Below the pieces are notes generated by a model. It saw only the letters and a list, made by a program, of their open reading frames with translations. It made no database searches and was not told where the DNA came from. A stretch of DNA of 64,000 nt. It comes from Herbaspirillum rhizosphaerae. GTDB lineage: Bacteria; Pseudomonadota; Gammaproteobacteria; Burkholderiales; Burkholderiaceae_D. Positions within the stretch are counted from its first letter, which is position 1. Every line of letters starts with the position of its first letter. The stretch lies in assembly GCF_001189965.1 (NCBI RefSeq), contig NZ_LFLU01000002.1, forward strand, positions 496,001 to 560,000. Direction: 5' to 3'. The position numbers were made by a program, and so were the translations under genes. Shown in pieces: positions 23,280 to 32,100 of the stretch.

Positions 23280-24503
23280 TTAACGTGGGGCGATAGTCGC
23301 AGCCTGACCCGCGCGCGAGCGCAGGCTCAGCCATACATACAGCGCCGCGCCGCCCAGCAGGGCAATTGCCGCGATGCTGAGCGAGGGCGTAAACGAGCCG
23401 GTCGCATGCACTAATCGCGTCGCCAGCGGCGGGCCGGCAATCTGGCCGATGCCATAGGATGCCGTCATCAATCCCATCAATCCGGCGGCATGATGGCTGC
23501 GCAGGCGGCGCGCTTCGCGCATGGCGAACAGCGTGATGGCCGTGAACGGCAGACCGAGCAAAATACTGCCGATCGCAAATCCGACCTCATTGGGGAAGAT
23601 CGCGCTGCTGACCACGCCGATCGCCTGCATCACGTAGCTGATCGCCAGCAGCAGGCGCTGATCGAAGTGCACCGGAATCCGTGTTGCCCCGAGTGCACCG
23701 AGCGCCACGCACAAGCCGAACAGCGGCCAGAAGAAATCCGGCCAGGCGGAGCCGGGCGGCAAGGCCTGGCGCGCAATCACCGGCAGGAAGGTGGCGGTGA
23801 TGATGTAGCCGAATCCGGCCATGCCGTAGGCCAGCACCTGCCAGCGCACTTCCTGGCGAATCGCCGCCGGTTCGGCGGCCTGCGTATCGTTCTGGGCGGC
23901 GTTGCCCGCACGCAGATCGAGATTGCCGCTGAAGGTGTTCCATACCGCAGCAGTCAATACCGCCGCCATCAGGCCGAATGCAATCCATCCGGTATCGGCG
24001 TGCCAGCCGTAGGCGACCATCCCGCTGCTCGACAAGCCGGTGAGCATGATGCCGATGCCGGGGCCGCAATAGATGATGCCGCCCAGCGCCGGCAGTTGCA
24101 ATTGTGCCAGGCGTTGCAGGCACCATCCCGAGCTGTAGACGAACACCAGCGCGCTGGCGATGCCGGACAGCAGGCGCAATACCAGCCAGACCGCTTGCAC
24201 ATGCAGCAGTCCCATGCCGAGCGTGAGCAATACCGTCGCAATCAGTCCGGCGCGGATGGTGCGCGTCGGCGGCAGGCCGCGCCAGAATGCGCACAACATG
24301 GCGCCGATGAAATAACCGAGATAGTTGGACGTCGCCAGCCAGCCGCCGCCGTTGAGGTCGATGGTCTGGTCGTGCAGCATCATCGGCAGCAGCGGGGTGA
24401 AGGCGAAGCGGCCGATGCCCATGGCGGCAGAGAGCGCGATCAGGCCGGCAAAGGCGATGCGCAGGGCGCTTTTACGGTTGTGGCTTGCATCCGGCGTAGT
24501 CAT
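23280..24503 (-). CDS. YbfB/YjiJ-family MFS transporter
   Basis: 407 residues with 12 predicted TM segments. The N-terminal block FAGLIALSAAMGIGRFAFTPLLP is the hallmark of the YbfB/YjiJ MFS family, which has no firmly known substrate. GWLATSNYLGYFIGAMLCAF follows in TM2. It is divergent from a LysR gene 224 bp away, a common regulator/transporter layout, so the LysR protein probably controls it. Overlapping dyads between the two genes are the likely operator. Confidence 0.9.
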   Translation of the reverse strand: MTTPDASHNRKSALRIAFAGLIALSAAMGIGRFAFTPLLPMMLHDQTIDLNGGGWLATSNYLGYFIGAMLCAFWRGLPPTRTIRAGLIATVLLTLGMGLLHVQAVWLVLRLLSGIASALVFVYSSGWCLQRLAQLQLPALGGIIYCGPGIGIMLTGLSSSGMVAYGWHADTGWIAFGLMAAVLTAAVWNTFSGNLDLRAGNAAQNDTQAAEPAAIRQEVRWQVLAYGMAGFGYIITATFLPVIARQALPPGSAWPDFFWPLFGLCVALGALGATRIPVHFDQRLLLAISYVMQAIGVVSSAIFPNEVGFAIGSILLGLPFTAITLFAMREARRLRSHHAAGLMGLMTASYGIGQIAGPPLATRLVHATGSFTPSLSIAAIALLGGAALYVWLSLRSRAGQAATIAPR

Positions 24504-24650
24504 TGTTTCCTGGGTTCCTGTTCTTGCGGCGTGATCGGGTGCCGATCGCTATGCGTCATTATTGTTGGATGCTGTTCTGTTGCGACGCTGTTGTTCTGAG
24601 GAAGCATGCTGATGCATGTCGACGATGTTGCAATGTTAGCTTGTCTTTAT

Positions 24651-24684
24651 CATTCTAAAAAATGAATAATTAGAATGTATTCAT
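24651..24684. promoter_or_regulatory. Overlapping LysR-type operator dyads
   Basis: CATTCTA (24651-24657) and TAGAATG (24671-24677) form a perfect 7-bp inverted repeat with a 13-bp spacer. ATGAAT (24662-24667) and ATTCAT (24679-24684) form a second dyad overlapping it. The site lies in AT-rich DNA 44 bp before the lysR start and suits a LysR tetramer. Binding is inferred. Confidence 0.6.
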
Positions 24685-24727
24685 CTTTTTATGAGATGTC
24701 AGATGAAGATTTTTAAACGGAGCCAGC

Positions 24728-25591
24728 ATGGAACTTGCCGAACTTGAAATTTTCCGCGCGGTAGTGGCCGAAGGCGGCGTCACGCGCGCTGCGGAGCGCC
24801 TGCATCGTGTGCAGTCGAATGTGACCACGCGCCTGCGCCAGCTGGAGGAGTCGGTGGGCGTGGCCTTGTTCATCCGCGATCGCAAGCGCTTGGTGCTGAC
24901 GCCTGCCGGCGAAGTCTTGCTGGATTATTCCGAGCGCATCCTCGGTCTGGTGCAGGAGGCCAGGCATGCGATGGTGCCGCAGGGGCCGCGCGGCAGGTTG
25001 CGGGTAGGGGCGATGGAAAGCACCTCGGCGAGCCGCTTGCCGGGACCGTTGGCGGCTTTTCACCAGCGCTGGCCGGAAGTGCAACTGGAGTTGACCACGG
25101 GGGCCACGAAAACCCTGATCGATCAGGTGCGCAGCTTCAAGCTTGATGCTGCGCTGGTGGCAGGGCCGATTCCGGACGATGTGTTTTTCTCAACGCCCTT
25201 GTACCAGGAAGAGCTGATGATCACGGTGCCGCGCGGCCACGGGCGGGTGAAGACGCCGGACGACCTGAAAGTGGAGACCTTGATTGTCTTTGAACAAGGT
25301 TGCACTTATCGCAGCTTTGCCGAGCAGTGGTTTGCTTCCGGCAGCATCAGGGATCGGCGTCCTCTGCGGATTCTTGAGCTGGGTTCGTATCACGCCATGC
25401 TTGCCTGCATTGCAGCAGGCATCGGTGTGGCTTTTGTTCCGCGTTCGATATTAAATATGCATGGACAACAGAATTTTTCCGCCTATTCTTTAGGTAAGCA
25501 GGGGCGGATTACGACCTCCCTGATTTGTCGCCGCGAGCAACAGACCATGGTCTTCAACGCGTTGCGAAGCCTTTTGCTGACTGGCTCCTGA
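24728..25591 (+). CDS. LysR-family transcriptional regulator
   Basis: 287 residues. The N-terminal winged helix is clear (ELEIFRAVVAEGGVTRAAER, RVQSNVTTRLRQLEESVGVA), then a long linker helix and a periplasmic-binding-fold effector domain starting near RGRLRVGAMEST at 90. The CysB/CbbR-like C-terminal half includes GIGVAFVPRSIL near 240. An ACGGAG site precedes the ATG. It is divergent from the YbfB-type MFS gene and followed by an intrinsic terminator, so it is monocistronic. The effector is unknown. Confidence 0.93.
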   Translation: MELAELEIFRAVVAEGGVTRAAERLHRVQSNVTTRLRQLEESVGVALFIRDRKRLVLTPAGEVLLDYSERILGLVQEARHAMVPQGPRGRLRVGAMESTSASRLPGPLAAFHQRWPEVQLELTTGATKTLIDQVRSFKLDAALVAGPIPDDVFFSTPLYQEELMITVPRGHGRVKTPDDLKVETLIVFEQGCTYRSFAEQWFASGSIRDRRPLRILELGSYHAMLACIAAGIGVAFVPRSILNMHGQQNFSAYSLGKQGRITTSLICRREQQTMVFNALRSLLLTGS

Positions 25592-25709
25592 CGGGATATG
25601 TTGCGGAGCGGATGGCGGCGTAACAATTTGTAAAAAACGCTGCGACGCTACTCTGCTTTTCTTATAGTTGGTTTTCCCCCTCCATTCTCTCCCCCGAGAA
25701 TGGGATTTA

Positions 25710-25742
25710 CCCCACGATCCGCAAGGAGCGTGGGGTTTTTTC
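25710..25742 (+). terminator. Intrinsic terminator downstream of the LysR gene
   Basis: CCCCACG (25710-25716) pairs with CGTGGGG (25729-25735), followed by a run of about six Ts. It lies 120 bp past the LysR stop and before the convergent nhaR-like gene. Confidence 0.8.
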
Positions 25743-25802
25743 TTTGTGCGTTCGTTTTTCCTGATGTTGCTGCAATGGCATGTCCGTGGAGCGCAATTGT
25801 GT

Positions 25803-26714
25803 TTATTTGCCCTTCGGAATGATGAGGCTCTCGCGCGCGGCCGACTGGATTGCCAGGACCGCGGGATGCGTCAGGCGCCGCTCGACGGAGATGGCGTAGA
25901 ACTGTTCCGTGATCTGTTCGGTTTGTCCGATCTGCACGACGCCGAGTTGTTGCTTCAATTGCACGGCGACGGCCGACGGCGCCGCGAAGATGCCGGTGCC
26001 GGCCTCGCCGAAGGCATTCAACAGCGCGCCGTCGTCGAACTCGCCGGCGATTCGCGGGCGTATCTTTTCCTTTTCAAACCAGCGCAGCAATTTCGGCCGT
26101 ACTGCAGCGTCTTCGCCCGGCATCAGGAACGGGGCGTCGTCCAGGCTCTGGGGAAAATTCTTCTTGCAGGTTTTGGCCAGCGCAGGTGTCGCAAAGAAAC
26201 TGGTATTGCACTCGCCCAACAAATGGCTGTAGCCGCGCACGTCGATATTGGCGGGCATCGGGCTGTCGGCGATGACGATATCAAGACGATGGATGGCGAG
26301 GTCGCCCAGCAGGCTGTTGAGCTTGCCTTCGCGGCAGACGATGCGCACCGGGTCGTCGAGCTTCAGCGCCGTCTCCAGCAAGAGATAGGCGATCGTCTTG
26401 GGCACCGCATCGGCGACGCCCACCCTGAATTGCAGGGGGCTGCCGCCGGGGCGAAAGCGCATGACTTCTTCCAGTTCTTCGCCGAGCGTGAAGATCTGGT
26501 CGGCATAGGCGAATACGGTGCGGCCGGCGTCGTTCAGCTCCAGTTTGCGGCCGACGCGGTTGAATAATTTATAGCCGATGCTGTCTTCGAAGAGCGTAAT
26601 CTGTCCGCTGATGGTTTGCGCCGTCAGATGCAACCGCTCGCCGGCGCGCGCGATGCCGCCGGTTTTGGCGACGACCCAGAAGTAGTGCAGATGTTTGTAA
26701 TTGAGCGCTGCCAT
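25803..26714 (-). CDS. nhaR: NhaR-type LysR-family regulator
   Basis: 303 residues. The N-terminus NYKHLHYFWVVAKTGGIARA with HLTAQTISGQITLFEDSIG is diagnostic of NhaR, the LysR member known to activate nhaA (Na+/H+ antiporter) and other stress genes in E. coli. The effector domain contains ADSPMPANIDVRGYSHLLGE. AGGAAACGCC before the ATG is a good ribosome-binding site. No antiporter gene lies nearby, so targets are elsewhere or the role differs. It is divergent from the small zinc-ribbon gene. Confidence 0.88.
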   Translation of the reverse strand: MAALNYKHLHYFWVVAKTGGIARAGERLHLTAQTISGQITLFEDSIGYKLFNRVGRKLELNDAGRTVFAYADQIFTLGEELEEVMRFRPGGSPLQFRVGVADAVPKTIAYLLLETALKLDDPVRIVCREGKLNSLLGDLAIHRLDIVIADSPMPANIDVRGYSHLLGECNTSFFATPALAKTCKKNFPQSLDDAPFLMPGEDAAVRPKLLRWFEKEKIRPRIAGEFDDGALLNAFGEAGTGIFAAPSAVAVQLKQQLGVVQIGQTEQITEQFYAISVERRLTHPAVLAIQSAARESLIIPKGK

Positions 26715-26828
26715 GGCGTTTCCTGTTAATCGGTTTTTCCGAAGATAAATTAAAGTATATTCGAATTTTCAATAGGATCGGATCCAGCTACAGTACGGTT
26801 TGTCTATCGCAAAGTCATGGAGGCCGTT

Positions 26829-27137
26829 ATGAAATGTCCCGTCTGTACTACCGTCAATCTGAGTATGAGCGATCGCCAGGGTGTCGAGATTGATTACTGC
26901 CCGCAATGCCGCGGAGTCTGGCTGGATCGCGGCGAGCTAGACAAGCTGATCGAGCGCTCGCAGGCGGCTTCGGCTCCAGCTCCGCAGGCGACGCAGCAAG
27001 CAATACAGCATCGCGCGCCGGCGCCGCAATATGCGCCGCCGCAGCAACGCGGCTACGACGATAGTCATCGCTATAACAAGGATTATCAGTCGCGCAAGAA
27101 GAAGGGATTTCTGGGCGAGTTTTTCGATTTCGACTAA
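26829..27137 (+). CDS. Small zf-TFIIB-type zinc-ribbon protein
   Basis: 102 residues from ATG 26829, which has GGAGG five bases upstream (an ATG at 26817 would contain that site). Zinc-ribbon cysteines are C3, C6, C24 and C27, followed by GVWLDRGELDKLIERS as in Pfam zf-TFIIB proteins. The rest is Gln/Ala/Pro-rich and low complexity, ending in a basic stretch and GFLGEFFDFD. Function is unknown; nucleic-acid or protein binding is plausible. It is 40 bp upstream of the TerC-family gene and probably co-transcribed with it. Confidence 0.88.
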   Translation: MKCPVCTTVNLSMSDRQGVEIDYCPQCRGVWLDRGELDKLIERSQAASAPAPQATQQAIQHRAPAPQYAPPQQRGYDDSHRYNKDYQSRKKKGFLGEFFDFD

Positions 27138-27177
27138 TCAGCAAATCGTGTTGAATATATAAACAAAGGGGAATGCC

Positions 27178-28143
27178 GTGAACGGTGTGGAAAGTTTTGC
27201 AAGTCCGCTGATGTGGGGTGGATTCATTGTATTTGTGCTTGGCATGCTGGCGTTCGACATGCTGGTGCTCGGCGGGCGCCACTCGCACAAGGTGACGGTC
27301 AGGGAAGCGCTCGGCTGGTCGGTTGCCTGGGTGATGTTGGCGCTGTTGTTCAGCGGCTTGCTGTGGTGGTATCTGGATCACAGCATCGGGCGCGAATTCG
27401 CGAACCAGAAGAGCCTGGAATTTCTCTCCGGTTATCTGATTGAAAAATCGCTGTCGGTGGACAACATCTTCGTCTTCCTGGTGATTTTCGGCTACTTCGC
27501 GGTGCCGGCCGAGATGCAGCGCCGCGTGCTGTTGTACGGCGTGGTCGGCGCGATCGTCATGCGCGCCGTCATGATCCTGCTGGGCGCCTGGCTGATCGCG
27601 CAGTTCAGCTGGATCATGTATTTATTCGGGGCCTTTCTGATCGTCACCGGCATCAAGATGCTGATCTTTGCGGACAAGGAGAGCGATCTCAACGACAACC
27701 CGCTGCTGAAGTTCTTGCGCAAACACATGCGCATCAGCAATGAGTACGACGGCGAGAAGTTCTTCACCATGCGCAACGGCGTGCGCTATTTCACGCCGCT
27801 GATGCTGGTGCTGATCCTGATCGAAGTGACGGACCTGATTTTCGCGGTGGACAGCATCCCGGCGATTTTCGCGATCACGACGGACCCGTTCATCGTGTTC
27901 ACGTCGAACATGTTTGCGATCATGGGTTTGCGGGCTTTGTACTTCCTGCTGGCTGACGTGGCGGATCGTTTCCACTACCTCAAGTACGGCCTGGCTCTGG
28001 TGCTGGTGTTCGTGGGCGGCAAGATGCTGCTGGCGTACTGGTTCCACATCCCGGTGATGATTTCGCTGCTGGTGGTGGGTTTGATCCTGCTGGCATCGGT
28101 ACTGATCAGTCTGGTGTTGTCGCGCAAGAAGGCTGTGATGTAA
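27178..28143 (+). CDS. TerC/Alx-family integral membrane protein
   Basis: 321 residues, GTG start with AAGGGG upstream. About eight or nine TM helices and the TerC signature: FDMLVLGGRHSH near the start, EFLSGYLIEKSLSVDNIFVF near 80-100 and LILIEVTDLIFAVDSIPAIF near 214-233, with the conserved acidic residues present. TerC relatives such as Alx affect Mn2+ export and protein metallation at the membrane. No riboswitch fits in the 40-bp upstream gap, unlike E. coli alx. The stretch between its stop and the transposase element contains only a hairpin. Confidence 0.92.
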   Translation: MNGVESFASPLMWGGFIVFVLGMLAFDMLVLGGRHSHKVTVREALGWSVAWVMLALLFSGLLWWYLDHSIGREFANQKSLEFLSGYLIEKSLSVDNIFVFLVIFGYFAVPAEMQRRVLLYGVVGAIVMRAVMILLGAWLIAQFSWIMYLFGAFLIVTGIKMLIFADKESDLNDNPLLKFLRKHMRISNEYDGEKFFTMRNGVRYFTPLMLVLILIEVTDLIFAVDSIPAIFAITTDPFIVFTSNMFAIMGLRALYFLLADVADRFHYLKYGLALVLVFVGGKMLLAYWFHIPVMISLLVVGLILLASVLISLVLSRKKAVM

Positions 28144-28161
28144 GTCGCAGGGAGTTCCGGG

Positions 28162-28181
28162 CCGATCCTGAGCGGGATCGG
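28162..28181. repeat. Hairpin after the terC-like gene
   Basis: CCGATCC (28162-28168), six-base loop, GGATCGG (28175-28181), 20 bp past the TerC stop. No U-tract follows; it may assist termination or be chance. Confidence 0.4.
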
Positions 28182-28199
28182 TCAAGGTGAATGAAAATT

Positions 28200-29100
28200 G
28201 GGGTCGGAGTTGATTTACAATCGTGAATCGCCTCCGTCCCTTTCCCTTTTTCAGTCACCATCCATGGCTCGCTTACCCCGCCTCGTCGTCCCGTACCAGC
28301 CGCATCACATCATCCAGCGCGGGCATGACAAACAATTAATATTTCGCGACTCCGCCGATCACACCGCGTTTCTCGACTGGCTCAAGGAGGGCGCCAAGCG
28401 CTTCAAGGTCGCTATCCATGCCTATGTCTTGATGCCGGACCACATCCATTTGCTGGCGACGCCGGTCGATGCGGAAGGGCTGGCACGAATGATGCAATGG
28501 GTTGGGCGGTATTACGTTCCTTATTACAACCAGAAATACGAAAGAGGTGGCACCTTGTGGCAGGGGCGTTACCGGGCCACGGTGCTGGACGCCGAGCGTT
28601 ACCTGCTGTTGTGCAGTCGCTACGTCGAGCTGAACCCCGTTCGTAACGGGCTCGTCGCGGGGCCGGCGGACTATCCGTGGTCGAGTTACATGCATCACAT
28701 TGGCGCAAAGTCGGATCCGCTGATTACCGATCATCGTCTCTATTGGGCATTGGGCAACACGCCGTTCGACCGCGAGATCGCCTACAAGCTGCTGGCCGAG
28801 CAATCGCTGGGCAGCCAGGAAGTCGAAGCGATCACGCAGGCAACCCTGAAAGGCTGGGCGCTGGGCGCCGACGACTTCAAATCAGGCCTGGAAAAACAGG
28901 TCAGCCGACGTGTCAGTCCTGCAAAGCGAGGTCGTCCTGCGAAGAAAGTGGATGTTGCAGTGACTCAAGATGAGGGGCTGGATGGAGTAAAAGACGCTTA
29001 AAAGTCTTTTAATACAATGACTTATTGAAACAATGCATTTACTCTGTCCCTAATTAAAAAATACTAAAAATCCTGAGGTTTTTAATTTTACTCTGACCCC
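28200..29100 (+). mobile_element. REP-associated transposase unit with terminal inverted repeats
   Basis: Left end GGGGTCGGAGT (28200-28210) and right end ACTCTGACCCC (29090-29100) are inverted copies with 10 of 11 matches. Subterminal copies exist: CTCCGTCCC (28232-28240) on the left makes a hairpin with the left end, and ACTCTGTCCC (29041-29050) lies on the right. The right part also has AATTAAAAA/TTTTTAATT arms that can fold. Between them is one Y1/HUH transposase gene. The unit sits between the terC-like gene and gltB, ending 12 bp before a likely gltB -35 box. Confidence 0.72.
28264..29001 (+). CDS. REP-associated tyrosine transposase (Y1/HUH family)
   Basis: 245 residues from ATG 28264 (MARLPRLVVPYQPHHIIQRG). 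The HUH pair is in VLMPDHIHLLA (H60, H62), and the tyrosine helix is in GRYYVPYYNQKYERGG with several candidate Tyr between 83 and 92, followed by LWQGRYRATVLDAERYLL and YVELNPVRNGLV. These are the standard blocks of the IS200-like RAYT family. The C-terminus is extended, basic and Lys-rich. The reading frame looks intact. Such proteins move or maintain REP-like hairpin sequences; the inverted repeats around this gene are the presumed substrates. Confidence 0.92.
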   Translation: MARLPRLVVPYQPHHIIQRGHDKQLIFRDSADHTAFLDWLKEGAKRFKVAIHAYVLMPDHIHLLATPVDAEGLARMMQWVGRYYVPYYNQKYERGGTLWQGRYRATVLDAERYLLLCSRYVELNPVRNGLVAGPADYPWSSYMHHIGAKSDPLITDHRLYWALGNTPFDREIAYKLLAEQSLGSQEVEAITQATLKGWALGADDFKSGLEKQVSRRVSPAKRGRPAKKVDVAVTQDEGLDGVKDA

Positions 29101-29111
29101 TTTTGTTCTTA

Positions 29112-29140
29112 TTGAAGAATTGGGTGCAGTGCACTATCCT
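29112..29140 (+). promoter_or_regulatory. gltB: Candidate gltB promoter with palindrome in spacer
   Basis: TTGAAG (29112-29117), 17-bp spacer, TATCCT (29135-29140). The spacer contains GTGCA-g-TGCAC (29123-29133), an inverted repeat that could be a regulator site. The predicted start is about 29147, 28 bases before the gltB ATG. Confidence 0.5.
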
Positions 29141-29174
29141 TAAATCCTTACTCTTAAAGTGGTGGAGCACCGTT

Positions 29175-32100
29175 ATGCATGCGCAAGGCCTATACGACCC
29201 AGCTAATGAACACGACGCCTGTGGTGTCGGTTTTATCGCCCATATCAAGGGCAAGAAAAACCATTCTATCGTTGAGCAGGGCTTGCTCATCCTGAAGAAT
29301 CTCGACCACCGGGGTGCTGTCGGCGCCGATCCGCTCATGGGCGATGGCGCCGGTATCCTGATCCAGATTCCGGATCAGTACTACCGCGAAGAAATGTCCA
29401 AACAAGGCGTCGAACTGCCGCCACCAGGCGAATACGGCGTCGGCATGATCTTCCTGCCGAAGGAAAACGCTTCCCGCATCGCCTGCGAACAGGAAATCGA
29501 GCGCTCGGTGCTGGCTGAAGGCCAGGTCGTGCTGGGCTGGCGCGACGTGCCGGTCGACATGGACATGCCGATGTCGCCGACCGTACGTGAAAAAGAGCCG
29601 GTCATCCGCCAGATCTTCATCGGCCGCGGCCCGGACATCATGGTTACCGACGCGCTGGAACGCAAGCTGTACGTGATCCGCAAGTCCTCCGGCCACGCCA
29701 TCCAGGCGCTGAACCTGATCCATGGCAAGGAATTCTTCGTGCCGTCGATGTCGGCGCGCACCGTCGTCTACAAGGGCCTGCTGCTGGCCGACCAGGTTGG
29801 CGTGTACTACAAAGACCTGCAAGATCCGCGCTGCGTTTCCGCGCTGGCGCTGGTGCACCAGCGTTTCTCCACCAATACTTTCCCCGAATGGCCGTTGGCT
29901 CACCCCTACCGTCTGATCGCCCACAACGGCGAAATCAACACCGTCAAGGGCAACTTCAACTGGATGCGCGCGCGCGAAGGCGTGATGCAGTCGGCCGTAC
30001 TGGGCGACGACCTGAAAAAACTGTTCCCGCTGATCTATGAAGGACAGTCCGATACCGCTTGCTTTGACAACGCGCTCGAACTGTTGCTGATGGCAGGCTA
30101 TCCGCTGGCGCAAGCCATGATGATGATGGTGCCGGAAGCTTGGGAAAACCACACCCTGATGGACGACAACCGTCGCGCCTTCTACGAATACCACGCCGCG
30201 ATGATGGAACCATGGGACGGCCCGGCCGCCCTGGCGTTCACCGACGGTCGCCACATCGGCGGCACGCTGGATCGCAACGGTCTGCGTCCTGCGCGTTACA
30301 TCGTGACCGACGACGACCTGGTCGTGATGGCTTCCGAATCCGGCGTGCTGCCGATTCCGGAATCCAAGATCATCCAGAAATGGCGCCTGCAACCGGGCAA
30401 AATGTTCCTGATCGACCTCGACGCCGGCCGCATCATCGACGACAAGGAACTGAAGGACACCTACGCCAACGCCAAGCCCTACAAGCAATGGATTTCGTCG
30501 GTGCGCGTCAAGCTGGACGAGCTGAAGGCCGAGCCGTTCGAATCCGGTTCGACCATTCCGCTGCTGGATCGCCAGCAAGTGTTCGGCTACACCCAGGAAG
30601 ACGTCAAGTTCCTGATGGCGCCGATGGCCTCGGGCGGCGAAGAAGCGATCGGTTCGATGGGCAACGACTCGCCGCTGGCGGTCATGTCCAACAAGAACAA
30701 GACGCTCTACAACTACTTCAAGCAATTGTTCGCGCAAGTGACCAACCCGCCGATCGATCCGATCCGCGAAGCGATGGTCATGTCGCTGGTGTCCTTCATC
30801 GGCCCGCGTCCGAACCTGCTCGACACCAACAACATCAATCCGCCGATGCGCCTGGAAGTGTCGCAGCCGATCCTGGATTACGCCGACATCGCCAAGCTGC
30901 GCAACATCAGCGCGCATACCGGCGGCAAGTTCAAGTCGCACGAACTGAACATCTGCTATCCCGTAGCATGGGGCAAGGAAGGCATCGAAGCGCGCCTGGC
31001 ATCGCTGTGCGCCAAGGCGGTCGACGCGGTCAAGTCGGGCCACAATATCCTGATCATTTCGGATCGCAAGGTCGATTCCGAACAAGTCGCGATCCCGGCA
31101 TTGCTGGCGACATCCGCGATCCACTTGCACCTGGTGAGCAAGGGCATGCGTACTTCGACCGGTCTGGTGGTCGACACCGGCTCCGCACGTGAAACGCATC
31201 ACTTCGCATTGCTGGCAGGCTACGGCGCGGAAGCGATCCACCCCTACCTGGCGATGGACACCCTGACCGAAATGGCCAAGGGTTTGCCGGGCGATCTGTC
31301 GGGCGACAAGGCGATCTACAATTTCCAGAAGGCGATCGGCAAGGGCTTGCTGAAGGTCATGTCGAAGATGGGTATTTCGACGTACATGTCCTACTGCGGC
31401 GCGCAGATTTTTGAAGCCATCGGTCTGAACAAGGCGCTGGTGGACAAGTACTTCAAGGGCACCGCATCGAACGTCGAAGGTATCGGCGTGTTCGAAGTCG
31501 CCGAAGAAGCGCTGCGCCTGCATCGCGCAGCATTCAGCAGCGATCCGGTGCTGGCCAACGCGCTGGACGCCGGCGGCGAATATGCCTTCCGCATCCGCGG
31601 TGAAGAACACATGTGGACGCCGGACGCGATCGCCAAGCTGCAACACTCGACCCGCGCCAACAACTTCAATTCGTACAAGGAATACGCGCAGATCATCAAC
31701 GATCAATCCAAGCGTCACATGACCTTGCGCGGTCTGTTCGAATTCAAGATCGATCCGTCGAAGGCGATCTCGATCGATGAAGTCGAACCGGCCAAGGAAA
31801 TCGTCAAGCGTTTCGCTACCGGCGCGATGTCGCTCGGTTCGATCTCGACCGAAGCGCACGCCACGCTGGCCATTGCGATGAACCGCATCGGCGGCAAGTC
31901 CAACACCGGCGAAGGCGGCGAAGACGTCAATCGTTATCGCAACGAATTGAAGGGCATCCCGATCAAGCAGGGCGCCACCCTGGCATCGGAAATCGGCAAG
32001 GACGTGATCGAAGTCGATATTCCGCTGCAAGCCGGCGACTCACTGCGTTCGCGCATCAAGCAGGTGGCATCCGGCCGTTTCGGCGTGTCGGCCGAATACC

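Noticed and set aside
27138..27177. A second yybP-ykoY riboswitch before the TerC-family gene
   Set aside because: Only 40 bp are available and none of the conserved aptamer segments is present.
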